Assembly (NCBI GenBank): GCA_007570785.1
Contig: ML664161.1
Coordinates: forward strand, 17,229,609 to 17,293,608
From: Antilocapra americana
Lineage: Eukaryota > Chordata > Mammalia > Artiodactyla > Antilocapridae
Length of the DNA: 64,000 nt
Reading direction: 5' to 3'
Shown: positions 10,766-20,302 of the stretch, in pieces
How the letters are laid out: every line of letters starts with the position of its first letter
How positions within the stretch are numbered: position 1 is the stretch's first letter
The notes under the pieces: model-generated
Seen by the model: only the letters and a program-made list of their open reading frames with translations
Told to the model about the DNA's origin: nothing
Databases searched by the model: none
Position numbers and translations under genes: made by a program

Positions 10766-11466
10766 CTTACTGACTTTTATGACCCAAATGTTTATGTCAC
10801 CCCCAAATTCATATATTGAAACTCTAATCCTCAATATGATGTTACCTGGAGGTGGAGTTGTTGGAGGTAAGTAGGTTTAAATTATGACACTAGAGTAGGA
10901 CCCCCATGATGGGATTAAGGTTGGAAAAGACTCTTGAGAGTCCCTTGGACACCAAGGAGATCCAACCAGTAAATCCTAAAGGAAATCAGTCCTGAATATT
11001 CACTGGAAGGACTGATGATGAAGCTGAAACTGCAATACTTTGGCCACCTGATGTGAAGAACTGACTCATTTGAAAAGACTCTGATGCTGGGAAAGATTGA
11101 ACATGGGAGGAGAAGGGGACAACAGAGGTGGACACGAGTTTGAGTAAACTCTGGGAGTTGGTGATAGACAGGGAGGCCTGGTATGCTGCAGTCCATGGGG
11201 TCGCAAAGAGTTGGACACGACTGAGCAACAGAACTGAGCTGAAGAAGAGGAAGAGAGACCAGAGCTCGCTCGCTCTCTCTTAGCCATATGAGAACAGAGC
11301 CAGAAGGCAGCCATCTACAGGCCAGGAAGAGGGCTCTCACCCAATATATTCATCCAATATGGCACTCTGATCTTGACTTTTAGCCTTCAGAACTGTGAGA
11401 AATAAATGTCTGTTTTTTAAGTTACCAGGTCTATGTTATTTCAGTATAGCAACTCAAGCTAAGACA
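10766..11466 (+). mobile_element. Ancient mammalian repeat (LTR/MaLR-like), split by BovB
   Basis: An old high-copy mammalian repeat recognised by cccccaaattcatatattgaa near its start and agaactgtgagaaataaatg near its end. BovB sequence (10920-11243) interrupts it. The same family appears inverted at 11829-14085. I assign the class only loosely. Confidence 0.6.
10920..11243 (+). mobile_element. BovB LINE 3' fragment
   Basis: Sense-strand BovB 3' end, from the stretch encoding ...LLRV-like codons (gactcttgagagtcccttgg) to the terminal ggacacgactgagcaaca and gaactgagctga. It is 5'-truncated and inserted in the older repeat. Confidence 0.9.
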
Positions 11467-11530
11467 CTGATTTAAATATAAAGGAATTTGAAGCTACAAG
11501 TTTTCTCTAACTAAGACTTTTGCTGTTTCC

Positions 11531-11606
11531 CATTCCATGGACAGAGAGGCCTGGTGGGCCACAGTCCATGAGGTCCAAAGAGCTGGACATGAATGAGAAC
11601 ACATGG
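11531..11606 (+). mobile_element. Bov-tA/BovB 3'-end fragment
   Basis: Short diverged piece with the ccatggacagagaggcctgg and aaagagctggacatgaatga signatures. Confidence 0.6.
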
Positions 11607-11699
11607 ATGTGGGTACAAAGTAGTCTCCTTTTACTGTTTTCTAAAAGGTGACTTTTTTCCCTTTCAATTTCTCTTTAATATAAAGCTACCCAGATGCTG

Positions 11700-11785
11700 A
11701 GGGGCAGGGAAGCCTGGCATGCTACAGTCCATGGGGTGACAAAGAGTTGGACATGACTGGGTGACTGAACAACACAACAATTCAG
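11700..11785 (+). mobile_element. Bov-tA/BovB 3'-end fragment
   Basis: Another short 3' piece: gcctggcatgctacagtcc followed by aaagagttggacatgactgg and a caacacaaca tail. Confidence 0.65.
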
Positions 11786-12087
11786 AATATATTTCTGAGA
11801 AACTTGCCTAAGCATTTAAGATGTCTATCTTAGTCAGCTCAGACTGCCATAGCAAAAAATCAGAGTGGGTGGCTAAAACAATGGAAGTTTATTTCTCACA
11901 ATTATAGAGGCTAGGAAGTCCAAGATCAAGGTGCCAGTCAATTTGGCTTCAGTGAGATTTCTCTTCCTGACTTGCAAATGACTGCCTTCTCACTGTGCCC
12001 TCACATGACAGAAAGAGCCCTGGTCTCTCTTCCTCGTCTTACAAGACCACTAATCCCAGTGCAACTCCCTCTCCCCTACATCTTGTT

Positions 12088-12345
12088 GTCACTGGTCAGT
12101 GGCTCAGTTATGTCCAACTCTTTGCAAGCCCATGGACTGCAGCATGTCAGGCTTCCCTGTCCTTCACTATCTCCCAGAGTTTGCTCAAACTCAAGTCCAT
12201 TGAGTTGATGATGCCATCCAACCATCTCATCCTCTGTCGTCCCTTTCTCCTCCTGCCCTCAATCTTTCCCAGCATCAAGGCATCAGGGTCTTTTCAAATG
12301 AGTTGGCTCTTTGCATCAGGTGACCAAAGTATTGGAGCCTCCCCC
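12088..12345 (-). mobile_element. BovB LINE 3' fragment
   Basis: The antisense strand of BovB, from gtggctcagttatgtccaac to caaagtattggagc. It is about 260 bp and truncated on its 5' side at a short C-run. Confidence 0.85.
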
Positions 12346-12404
12346 CCATCTAGAACTCCCAAAGGCCCCACCTCTAAAGACCACAGGCTCTCCTACTCTT
12401 CCGG

Positions 12405-13917
12405 TTGTTCAGTCATCCAGTCGTGTCCAACTGTTTGCAACCCCATGAACTGCAGCACTCCAGACTTCCCTGTCCCTCACCATCTCCCGGAGTTTGCCCA
12501 AGCTCATATTCACTGCATCAGTGATGCCATCCTGCCATTTCATGCTACTTCATGCTACTTCATGCTATTTCATGCCATCCATCCCATTTCATACCAGGCC
12601 TCCCTGTCTATCACCAACTCCCAGAGTTTACTCAAACTCGTGTCCACCTCTGTTGTCCCCTTCTCCTCCCGCATTCAATCTTTCCCAGCATCAGAGTCTT
12701 TTCAAATGAGTCATTTCATGCCATTTCATAACCCTCTTCTCCTTCTGCCCTCAATCTTTCCCAGCAACAGGGTCTTTTCCTATGAGTTGTCCATTCACAT
12801 GAGATGACCAAAATACTGGAGCTTCAGCTTCAGCATCAGTCCTTCCAGTGAATATTCAGGGTTGACCTCCCTTAAGACTGACTGGTTTGATCTCCTTGCA
12901 GTTCAAGGGACATATAAGAGTTTTCTCCAGTACCACAGTTTGAAGGTATCAATTCTTTGGCATTCTGCCTTCTCTATGGCCAGCTCTCACAACCGTATGT
13001 GACCACTGGAAAGACCATAGCCTTGACTATACAGATCTTTGTCGGCAGAGTAATGTCTGTTTTTCAACACACTGTCTAGGTTTGTCATTGCTTTCCTGCC
13101 AAAAAGCAAACGTCTTCTGATTTCATGGCTGCAGTCAACATCTGCAGTGATTTTGGAGCCCAACAAGAGGAAATCTGTCACTACTTCCACATTTTCCCCC
13201 TCCATTTGCCCCCAGTAATGGGGCCAGGTGCCATGATCTTAGTTTTTTTAATATTTAGTCTTAATCCGGCTTATTCACTCTCCTCCTTCACCCTCAAAAG
13301 GCTCTTTAGTTCCCCTTCACTTTGTGCCATTAGAATGGTATATCCACATATCTGAGGTTGTTGAGGTCCTGCTTATCTTGATTTCAGTTTGTAATTCACC
13401 CAGCCCAGCATTTCTCATGATGTGCTCAGCATATAGGTTAAACAAACAGGTGATAGCAGACAGCCCTGTCTTACTCCTTTCTCAATCTTGAACCAATCAG
13501 TTTTTCCATACAGGGTTCTAAATGTTGCTTCTTGACCCACATACAGGTTCCGCAAGAGGTAGGTAAGATAGTCTGATATTCCCATCCCTCTAAGAGCTTT
13601 CCACAGTTTGTCATGATCCATACAGTCAAAGGCTTTAGCATGGTCGATGAAACAGAGATAGATGTTTTTCTGAAATTCCCTTGTTTTCTCTATAATCCAG
13701 TGAACTTTGGCAATTTGATTTCTGGTTCTTCTTCCTTTTCTAAACCCAACTTGGATATCTGAAAGTTCTTGGTTTGCATAATGCTGAAGCCCAGCGTGTA
13801 AGATTTTAAGCATGACCTTACAAGCATGGGAGATGAGTGCAATTGTCCGATGGTTAGCAGATTCTTTCATACTATCCTTCTGGTGGTTGGCATGAGGATC
13901 AACCTTTTCCAGCTCTC
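12405..13917 (-). mobile_element. Rearranged BovB LINE, 3' half
   Basis: A diverged BovB in minus orientation. The 3' end is present twice, at 12405-12540 and again from about 12590, with a short tandem array of ttcatgctac words (12536-12592) between. It then runs continuously through the region encoding the end of the protein (12800-13260) into the reverse-transcriptase domain (13322-13870). It is among the older BovB copies in the window by its many substitutions. Confidence 0.85.
13322..13870 (-). pseudogene. BovB (RTE) reverse-transcriptase domain, inactivated
   Basis: An open stretch of 151 codons (13870-13415) carries RTE reverse-transcriptase landmarks: the fingers segment QVGFRKGRRTRNQIA, motif A as FIDHAKAFDCMDHDKLW and motif B as KGVRQGCLLSP. 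The frame shifts just after motif B, near 13447; the lost frame continues as LYAEHIMRNAGL. The catalytic YxDD site, read at 13350-13339, is YVDI, so the second aspartate is gone. The domain is therefore dead. BovB is known as a horizontally spread retrotransposon in ruminants and reptiles, and its machinery is thought to move Bov-tA. Upstream endonuclease sequence is absent. Confidence 0.9.
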
Positions 13918-14159
13918 CTTCCTCTTTTTATAAGAATACTATTCCCAGCCCCCACCCATCTAGACTGAATCTAAACCTAATTGCCTCCCAAACACCCCAC
14001 CTCTAAAGACTATCACATTGGAAGTTAGGGCCTCAGCATATGAATTACTGGGAGAGGAACACAAACATTCAGTCCATAATAATGGAGAGTAATCTTTTAA
14101 ACTGTTTATTATTAATTTTGTTGGCTTATGACCAGAAAATGTGACCTATAAAATTTCTA

Positions 14160-14530
14160 TCATTCATTTTAATTGTTGTAAATATATATAAAATTTACCA
14201 TTTTAAACATTTTTCAGTGTATATTAAGTACAATGGCATTATGTACATCCACACATTGTACAACCATCACTACCATCCATTTCCAAAAAGTTTTCATCCT
14301 CCCAAACTGAAACTCTGTATCCATTAAATACTAATTCCACATCCTTCTTATCTCCAACCCTTGGAAATCACCATTCTACTTTATTTTTATGAATTTGACT
14401 ACTCTAGGTTACCTCATATAGATGGAATCATACCTTTGGTAATCATACCTTACCAAACCATATCAAGTATCTGTCCTTATGTGTCCAGCTTATTTCACTT
14501 AGCATACTGTACTTAAGGTTAATCATTCAT
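14160..14530 (-). mobile_element. Ancient L1M-type 3' UTR fragment
   Basis: Complement of an old mammalian L1 3' end; recognisable words are aaactgaaactctgtatcc, gaatttgactactctaggtt and cttatttcacttagcat. Confidence 0.7.
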
Positions 14531-14682
14531 TTTTAGGTTTTTGCTCTGGTCTAGTACACAATCTACCTTTGTAAATGTTTTATAACATATTATATTAAGA
14601 GATGTATGTTCTCTGTTTTTATTTTTGTTGTATTATTCATATATTGTATATCTTTACTTTTGTCTATTGTGTGTGTGTGTGT

Positions 14683-14896
14683 GCGCTCAGTCACTCAGTC
14701 ATGTCCCACTCTTTGTGACCACATGGACTGTAGCCCACCAGGCTCCTTTGTCCACAGAATTTTTCCAGCAAGAATACTGGAACATGTTTTCATTTTATAC
14801 TCTGGGGATCTTCCCAACCCAGGGATCAAATCCGGGTTTCTTGTGTCTCCTGCATTGGCAGGCAGATTCTTTACCTCTGCGCCACCTGGGAAGTCA
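14683..14896 (-). mobile_element. Bov-tA SINE, full-length, preceded by (TG)n
   Basis: Reads on the minus strand from the tRNA-like head near 14896 (gacttcccaggtggc) to the cagtcactcagtcatg end. A TG dinucleotide run (14668-14682) adjoins its 3' end, where Bov-tA copies often carry a microsatellite. No obvious target duplication. Confidence 0.92.
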
Positions 14897-15690
14897 AGAT
14901 ATTGAAGTACCTCACTGCATATTTTTGTCAAGGTCTACTAGCATTTATAATAGCTTTTACTTTTATGTATTTGGCTGTTGTGCTGTTTAGTACTTTATCA
15001 CTTTTATTTTCTTCGTCAATTATGACTTTTATCATTGCATTATAAACCCAAAGCAAAAGGATCTGCTTTTCAAATTAAAGCATAATGATTAATTCTCCAC
15101 AACTGGATAATTCCTTCCCCATAGAGCTCCCAGACAACATTTTACTGCCTCTTTCTTAAATATAAAAGGATATGCAAGGATCACCAGCTACTTATTGAAA
15201 ACTTACATAATGTATGGGGCATCAAGATAAAAAGACCCCAAAGAAAACAGATAATTCAGGACCAAAAAAGACAAGACTAAAGACACACACATACATACAC
15301 ACTCAGATTGTAATTGATAATATACTCCTAAAATAAGACCCTGTGACACAAAAAAGCAACAAGCACATAACCTGAAAATTAAAAATATGATTGATATAGT
15401 TGCCAAAATTAAAATTGCTATGTAAAGATGAAACAAAACTCTAAAAGCTTCCAGAGAATGAAAAAGTAACCTACAAAGAAATGGAAATCAATTAAAAAAA
15501 TAAGAACTGGAAATCATTGTAATGTAATATTTTTTACCATCAACACTGCTAGAAAGACAATAGGGCTAAATTTTGATAAATTCTGTGAAAATTTTATTTT
15601 TAACCTAGGATTTTTTATCCGGCCAAATTACCATCAAATGTGAAGATAAAAATATTTTCAGATTCAGAGTGTTTACCTCACACAGACACT
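14897..15690. other. Intronic sequence, nothing recognised
   Basis: About 800 bp of AT-rich intron 1. The minus-strand frame 15203-15436 has no recognisable domain. Confidence 0.55.
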
Positions 15691-15691
15691 T

Positions 15692-16262
15692 CTTCAGTTC
15701 AGTTCAGTCACTCAGTCGTGTCCGACTCTTTGCAAGCCCATGAACTGCAGCATGCCAGGCCTCCCTGTCCATCACCAACTCTCCGAGCCCACCCAAACCC
15801 ATGTCCATTGAGTCAATGATGCCATCCAACCATCTCACCCTCTGTTGTCCCCTTCTCCTCCTGCCCTCAATCTTTCCCAGCATCAGGGTCTTTTAAATGA
15901 GTCAGCTCTTCACATCAGGTGGCCAAAGTATTGGAGCTTCAGCTTCAACATCAGTCCTTCCGATGAACACCCAGGACTAATCTCCTTTAGGATGGATTCA
16001 TTGGATCTCCTTGCAGTGCAAGGGACTCTCAAGAGTCTTCTCCAACACCACAGTTTAAAAGCACCAATTCTTCGGCACTCAGCTTTCTTTATAGTCCAAC
16101 TCTCACATCCATACATGACCACTGGAAAAACCATAGCCTTGACTAGACGGACCTTTGTTGGCAAAGTAATGTCTCTGCTTTTTAATATGCTGTCTAGGTT
16201 GGTCATACCTTTCCTTCCAAGGAGTAAGTGTCTTTTAATTTCATGGCTGCAATCACCATCTT
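15692..16262 (-). mobile_element. BovB LINE 3' fragment
   Basis: About 570 bp in minus orientation. The 3' terminus (cagttcagttcagtcactc) is at 15693 and it is truncated on the 5' side after the caatcaccatct block. A 98-codon frame (16206-15910) keeps the end of the RTE protein: MTNLDSILKSRDITLPTK, ...VMYGCESWTIKKAE, ...[11 protein letters not shown]. Confidence 0.92.
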
Positions 16263-16954
16263 CTTAGAGAGACACAAGAAAGTAGTTCATCAAACTAAGG
16301 GAATGACTCAAGAAAAAAAGAAGATATGTGATGTAGGAAATAGACCATCAACCAAGTAAAGGAATAAAGTGGATTCAAAAGTTAACAGCTGGGAAATAGG
16401 CTTTTGGAAAAACAGTCCACCTTGGGAAACACAAGATCCCAGGAGGAAGTAGTAAGGCAGAGAGAAAGTATCTTGATGATCCAATACTATGATTTAAGGA
16501 ATATAAAGTTAAAGCAGGCAGTGCAAAGAACCAGACTGGCAACCAAAGATGTGAGGAATTAAAAGCACAGTACTGTGGGCCCTTCTTGAAACAACCACAC
16601 ATGAACAGTATCCAACCAGTCAAAAGGTGAATCAAAAGTGAAAACTTCAAAATAAGATAAACTTAGTAAAGTAGCTGTACAAAAGACCATTAAACCATAT
16701 TAAATACAAAATTAAGACTAAACACTTGTAGTAAATTAATAGCATGGAATAGAATGCAAATAAAATAAACCTTGATAATATAAAAATAATAAAACCACTA
16801 TTTTTAATGGAGAAAAGAAAGTAGCAGAAAGGGTAGGAGGGCTAATTTCTTCATTTCAAAGATGCAAAATTAAAGATCAGGGAGTCAACTCATACTGTCT
16901 ACAAATGAAACAAAGAATTTTTTTTAGAAACACTTAATTTAACCATTTCTTCTT
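16263..16954. other. Intronic sequence, nothing recognised
   Basis: AT-rich intron 1 without a recognised repeat or exon. Confidence 0.55.
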
Positions 16955-17392
16955 TCTTAGTTTTTCTTTTTTGTTGTTGTTGTGTTTTAACACATTTATT
17001 TATTTATTTATTTATTGGTTTTGCCATACAATGACATGATATCGCCATGGGTGTACATATGCTCCCCCTCCAGAACCCCCCTCCCTCCTCCCTCCCGACT
17101 CCCTCCCCCAGGGAAATCTCGGTGCACCAGCCCCGGGCATCAATCCTGGGCTGGCGATTGATTTCACATATGATAATTAACATGTTTCAATGCCATTCTC
17201 CCATATCATCCCACCCTTGCCCTCATCCACAGAGTCCACGAGTCTGTGCTATACGTCCGCTTTCCTTTTGCTGTCTCGCATGCAGGGTTCTCCTTACCAT
17301 CTTTCTAAATTCCATATATATGCGTTAGTATACTGTATTGTTGTTTTTCCTTCTGGCTTACTTCACTCTGGATAATAGTCTTAGTTTTTCTT
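16955..17392 (-). mobile_element. Young L1 3' end with perfect 14-bp target duplication
   Basis: The L1-BT-type 3' UTR in minus orientation (16969-17378), with tail, a TTTA repeat and the C-rich complement of the G tract. The 14-mer tcttagtttttctt flanks it at 16955-16968 and 17379-17392 without mismatch. The perfect duplication marks it as recent. It is on the same strand as CCDC39, so its weak polyadenylation signals would be in sense. Confidence 0.93.
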
Positions 17393-18369
17393 AATGTTAC
17401 AGATATTTTTTCACAACCACTATCTCTTATAACCAAGTAACACTCACTGATAGTCAACAATTTCTTTCATTTTCTCCTCTTAAACACAAGAAAAATTAAA
17501 TTTCTATGCTAAACATAGCACATGTAATAGGATCTTATTTTTATAATACTCCTGTATTTTTTGTCTATATACCTGTAGATCATGATGTCTAGGGTATTTG
17601 TTTAAAGCCATGAAGTCACATCTATGGTCAACAGTGAGTATTCTGGGGAGAGAATATCTTGTACTCTTTATCTTATACCCTTCTCTTCTATTTGAACATT
17701 TTAAACTTTCAAGAGTTGCTTTTTTAATACCAGAGTTTATTAGGTGATGTGATTATGGTCCTCATTATTCTTTAATTGTTCTTTAAAATAGCCAATCCAA
17801 GTAATAAGTATATAAAATCCTGTAAGACATATTATGGCAATAATACCCAAAACAAACATTTGAATGGAACTTAACCTATATTAATGTCCTTAGAGCAGTA
17901 TAACAACCTTGTGAAATAATTATTTTACTTATCTCCAGTTTACATAAGAAGAAGAAACAGACTCAATACTGATATACAGGATCTGAACCCAGGACTGTAT
18001 ACTTATTAACATTATTACTCCTCAGTATTCAGTGCTAGATCTGTCATATTTCCTAATGTAGTTCTTCATTTAAAAAACAAAATCTGAAACCATCTAATTA
18101 GATATAAGTAAATAAGTAAGAATATTTTGAAAAAATATTTTCAAGAAGCAGAGTGGAGGATTTTCATTTTCATTTCTCAGAGGAGAGAAGACCTTATCTT
18201 CCATTCTCTAAAGCAGTGTAAGCATCATAGGTTCTTCTTGGACTCTTCCACACAACACATTGCCATGTGATGGAACTTTAGACTAACTGTTCAAGGTCTT
18301 CAAAAGTTTCCTGAGCTGATTACAGTTTTTATTTTCAACAACTACCATGCTTTGGTTGCAAGCTGGTTA
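17393..18369. other. Intronic sequence, nothing recognised
   Basis: About 1 kb of intron 1 with no recognised repeat or coding signal. Confidence 0.55.
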
Positions 18370-18605
18370 AAATACTCCTTTGTTGTTTTTTAGTCACTAA
18401 GTCTTGTCCGACTCTTTGCGATCCCCATGGACTACACCCACCAGGCTTCTCTGTCCATGGAAGGATTTCTCAGGCAAGAATACTCGTGTGGGTTGCTATT
18501 GCTTCTCCAGGGGACCTTCTGGACCCAGGGATGGAATCGCCTCTCCTCCATTGGCAGGCGAATTCTTTACCGCTGAGCCACCAGGGAATCCCCCAAATAC
18601 TCCTT
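18370..18605 (-). mobile_element. Bov-tA SINE with 11-bp target duplication
   Basis: Full Bov-tA in minus orientation (18381-18594), from head gggattccctggtggctcag to the agtcactaagtcttg end. aaatactcctt flanks it at 18370-18380 and 18595-18605, perfect. It lies only about 0.6 kb inside intron 1. Confidence 0.94.
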
Positions 18606-18776
18606 GCAGCGTAAAATATTTTTATACCGTTCTATGACAACTTAATCCTCACTTTGAAAAGCTGTAAACTGCACACTGTACATACTTACTAGAAAATCCC
18701 TCTTGAAACCATTTCCTCGAGTCACCTTAAATATCATAGGAAGAAATTCAAAAAGAGAAGTCAACCATACGCGTTT

Positions 18777-18815
18777 TGTTTACAAACATCCGCAAATAAC
18801 TGTTGCTACGCAAAC
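18777..18815. promoter_or_regulatory. CCDC39: Candidate FOX/X-box cluster in intron 1
   Basis: tgtttac, the forkhead core, is at 18777-18783. gttgctacgcaaac at 18802-18815 matches the RFX X-box consensus at 12 of 14 positions by my count. They are 18 bp apart and about 0.4 kb downstream of exon 1. RFX factors and FOXJ1 are the known activators of motile-cilia genes, so the pairing suits CCDC39. Motifs this short occur by chance, so function is inferred. Confidence 0.4.
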
Positions 18816-19196
18816 CTCAAAAGTCACTTTGCAAACCGCGCTTAATTTCTGAGGCAGGAAAAAGCCGGCGCTTTCCCCCTCTACTACTCAGGAGGTTGTA
18901 AGTGAGTGCAAAAAGAGGAAGAAGAGGGAGCAAAGATTCAAACTTTATAGTCGTGTATACCAATTTTCGTTTCAATTGGACTCACTGATATCAAAGCTTC
19001 GCAAGTACCGAAAAGGGCTAGCAGGTGAGCAAAGAAGGAGATGGTACCGAAGAGAGGTAAACCGAGAAAAGATGGAATTAGGGAAGGAATGAGAGAAATA
19101 AAAGAGTTTGGGTATTTCTGCCAACCAAAAAACGTCCCCCCAAAGGGGCCCTCTCCCCTCGCCCGCCCCACCTCGCCTTCTTCACCTGATCCTTAC

Positions 19197-19286
19197 CTGC
19201 TCTTCCAGTGTCTTGTTCTCCTCGTTCGCCACCGGGATAGCGAACCCATCCTCCCAACGCAGCTCCGCTAGGAATTCACTACTCAT
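19197..19286 (-). CDS. CCDC39: CCDC39 exon 1 (coding part): axonemal 96-nm ruler subunit, N-terminus
   Basis: Encodes [20 protein letters not shown] and then [10 protein letters not shown] (30 codons), ending CAG|gtaagg. I recognise this as the start of CCDC39. The protein pairs with CCDC40 as a long coiled coil along the doublet microtubule of motile cilia and sperm flagella, setting the 96-nm repeat and the docking of inner dynein arms and the nexin-dynein regulatory complex; human loss-of-function causes primary ciliary dyskinesia with microtubule disorganisation. The start at 19286 is chosen because it matches the family and has A at -3. With exons 2-6 it gives 246 intact codons (90+120+147+159+93+129 nt), all joined in phase 0. 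No lesion is seen. Confidence 0.95.
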
Positions 19287-19400
19287 GATGACAAATGGAT
19301 AGGAGACCTCAGAAAAAAATGCAGAAGAAAGAGCCACCTTCTCATTTCACCCGTTAGCGGCCCCTGAGGCAACCCCGGGAACTCGCAAAGCTCGGGAGTA

Positions 19401-19423
19401 GTTGCTACCCGAGCTCTAGCAAC
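19401..19423. promoter_or_regulatory. CCDC39: RFX/X-box-like inverted repeat
   Basis: GTTGCTA (19401-19407) and TAGCAAC (19417-19423) are exact reverse complements, each an RFX half-site. The 9-nt spacer is wider than the usual 0-3. The site is 115-137 bp upstream of the ATG, the usual place for X-boxes in ciliary genes. An 8-bp inverted repeat (AGCTCGGG 19389-19396, CCCGAGCT 19408-19415) overlaps it. Confidence 0.55.
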
Positions 19424-19446
19424 CGTTTCGCGCCCTTAGTTACCAA

Positions 19447-19483
19447 ACCGGAAGCGCTCATGTCCTGAGACAAAACTTCCGGT
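19447..19483. promoter_or_regulatory. Pair of opposed ETS-type sites
   Basis: accggaagc at 19447-19455 and acttccggt at 19475-19483 each contain the CCGGAAG core, in opposite orientation and 19 bp apart. ETS (GABP-type) sites are common in CpG promoters and often in bidirectional ones. The pair is about 160-200 bp upstream of the CCDC39 start codon. Confidence 0.5.
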
Positions 19484-19720
19484 CGAGAACACTGTTCCTG
19501 AATCCAGGGCAACTTTTTCTTCTTGAGTCTCCAGGGGAGAGAGTCAACTTCCTCTTCCAGAGGTTCCTTGGGGTTGCCAGGTGCTGGCATAACAGTCCTT
19601 CAACGTGCGACTCGGGATAAGCCCCATCTGCCGTCCCGGGGGGTGTAAAATCCGGCGCCTGCAGTCTCCCGGGGACCACAAGGCGCGGATCCGCAGTGCC
19701 CCAGGCGGCAGATGAAAGCT

Positions 19721-20290
19721 AACGAAAAGAATGTTCAAGTGGCTTTTGAGTTTCATTAGTAGGTGAAATCTCGGTAGACTGAAGTTGACAGGGATTTTTA
19801 AGCAGAATTAACTCCCTGGAAACATTGCTGGATGTTTTGATCCTCGTCTGTTTTAACTTCTGGTCTGCCCGCTTACAATCTTAGCCAATCGCAGACGTGA
19901 GCTGCACAGAGGTGGCTGACTTGCTGCGCAGAGTGCCTACACCTTTATTTTCTTTACATTTTTTAACGTGTAAAATCTTTAATTCGGCACAAAAACTTGT
20001 ATTTCTTCCTAATCTCAAAAAAGGAGATTTAGAATGGCAAACACGTCAGTTAACCCATTTGCATTACCTACTTGGCACCGGTAAAGGTGTTTGAGATTAT
20101 GCCCTGTGTTGTAGAGCTGCTCGGGAATGGAAAGGACAAAACAGTGAACTAATTTAATCCCTTCAGTTCCTAGATAATAAACTGAAGCTCCCTGAAGTGA
20201 AGGGGTAAAGTGGACAGAACCAGACAGAACCTAAACTAGGATACAGGTCTCAAACTATGCTTTCTGCAATGAGGGGTGTTCTTGGCTGGA
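19721..20290. other. Upstream flank of CCDC39
   Basis: About 570 bp between the CpG-rich promoter and the first upstream SINE. No gene on the plus strand is recognised, so divergent transcription would have to be non-coding. Confidence 0.5.
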
Positions 20291-20302
20291 ATTCTACCAC
20301 TG

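Larger units (their letters stand above)
11829..14085 (-). mobile_element. Ancient mammalian repeat, inverted copy, split by two BovB insertions
   Basis: Same family as 10766-11466, opposite strand. Pieces lie at 11829-12085 (gtttatttctcacaattata, gtccaagatcaaggtgcc), about 12346-12400 (ggccccacctctaaagacc) and 13918-14085 (gggcctcagcatatgaatta to the end near cagtccataata). BovB occupies the gaps. The inner part of the repeat occurs on both sides of the larger BovB block. Confidence 0.6.
9395..19196 (-). other. CCDC39: CCDC39 intron 1
   Basis: A 9.8-kb intron holding most of the repeats described for this stretch: Bov-tA copies, three BovB insertions, a Tigger-like element, an inverted pair of an ancient repeat, L1 pieces and, near its 5' end, a FOX/X-box motif cluster. 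Donor CAG|gtaagg at 19197/19196. Confidence 0.9.
19120..19720 (-). promoter_or_regulatory. CCDC39: CpG-rich promoter of CCDC39
   Basis: The only clearly GC- and CpG-rich stretch in the window outside repeats, surrounding exon 1 and reaching about 430 bp upstream of the ATG. It holds no obvious TATA box. The transcription start cannot be read from sequence, but the 5' UTR is probably short. No transposon interrupts it. Limits are by eye. Confidence 0.75.

Noticed and set aside
12536..12592. Short tandem array resembling a CRISPR-like repeat
   Set aside because: Ten-base ttcatgctac words with no unique spacers, inside a BovB; ordinary tandem slippage in a mammalian genome.
11995..12807. A 270-codon plus-strand open frame, the longest in the window
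   Set aside because: It is the antisense strand of the BovB 3' region across repeated copies; its serine/proline/leucine-rich sequence is typical of BovB read backwards.
18938..19756. Overlapping frames of 60-78 codons on both strands around exon 1
   Set aside because: Random open frames expected in CpG-rich sequence poor in stop codons; none matches a known protein apart from CCDC39 exon 1.
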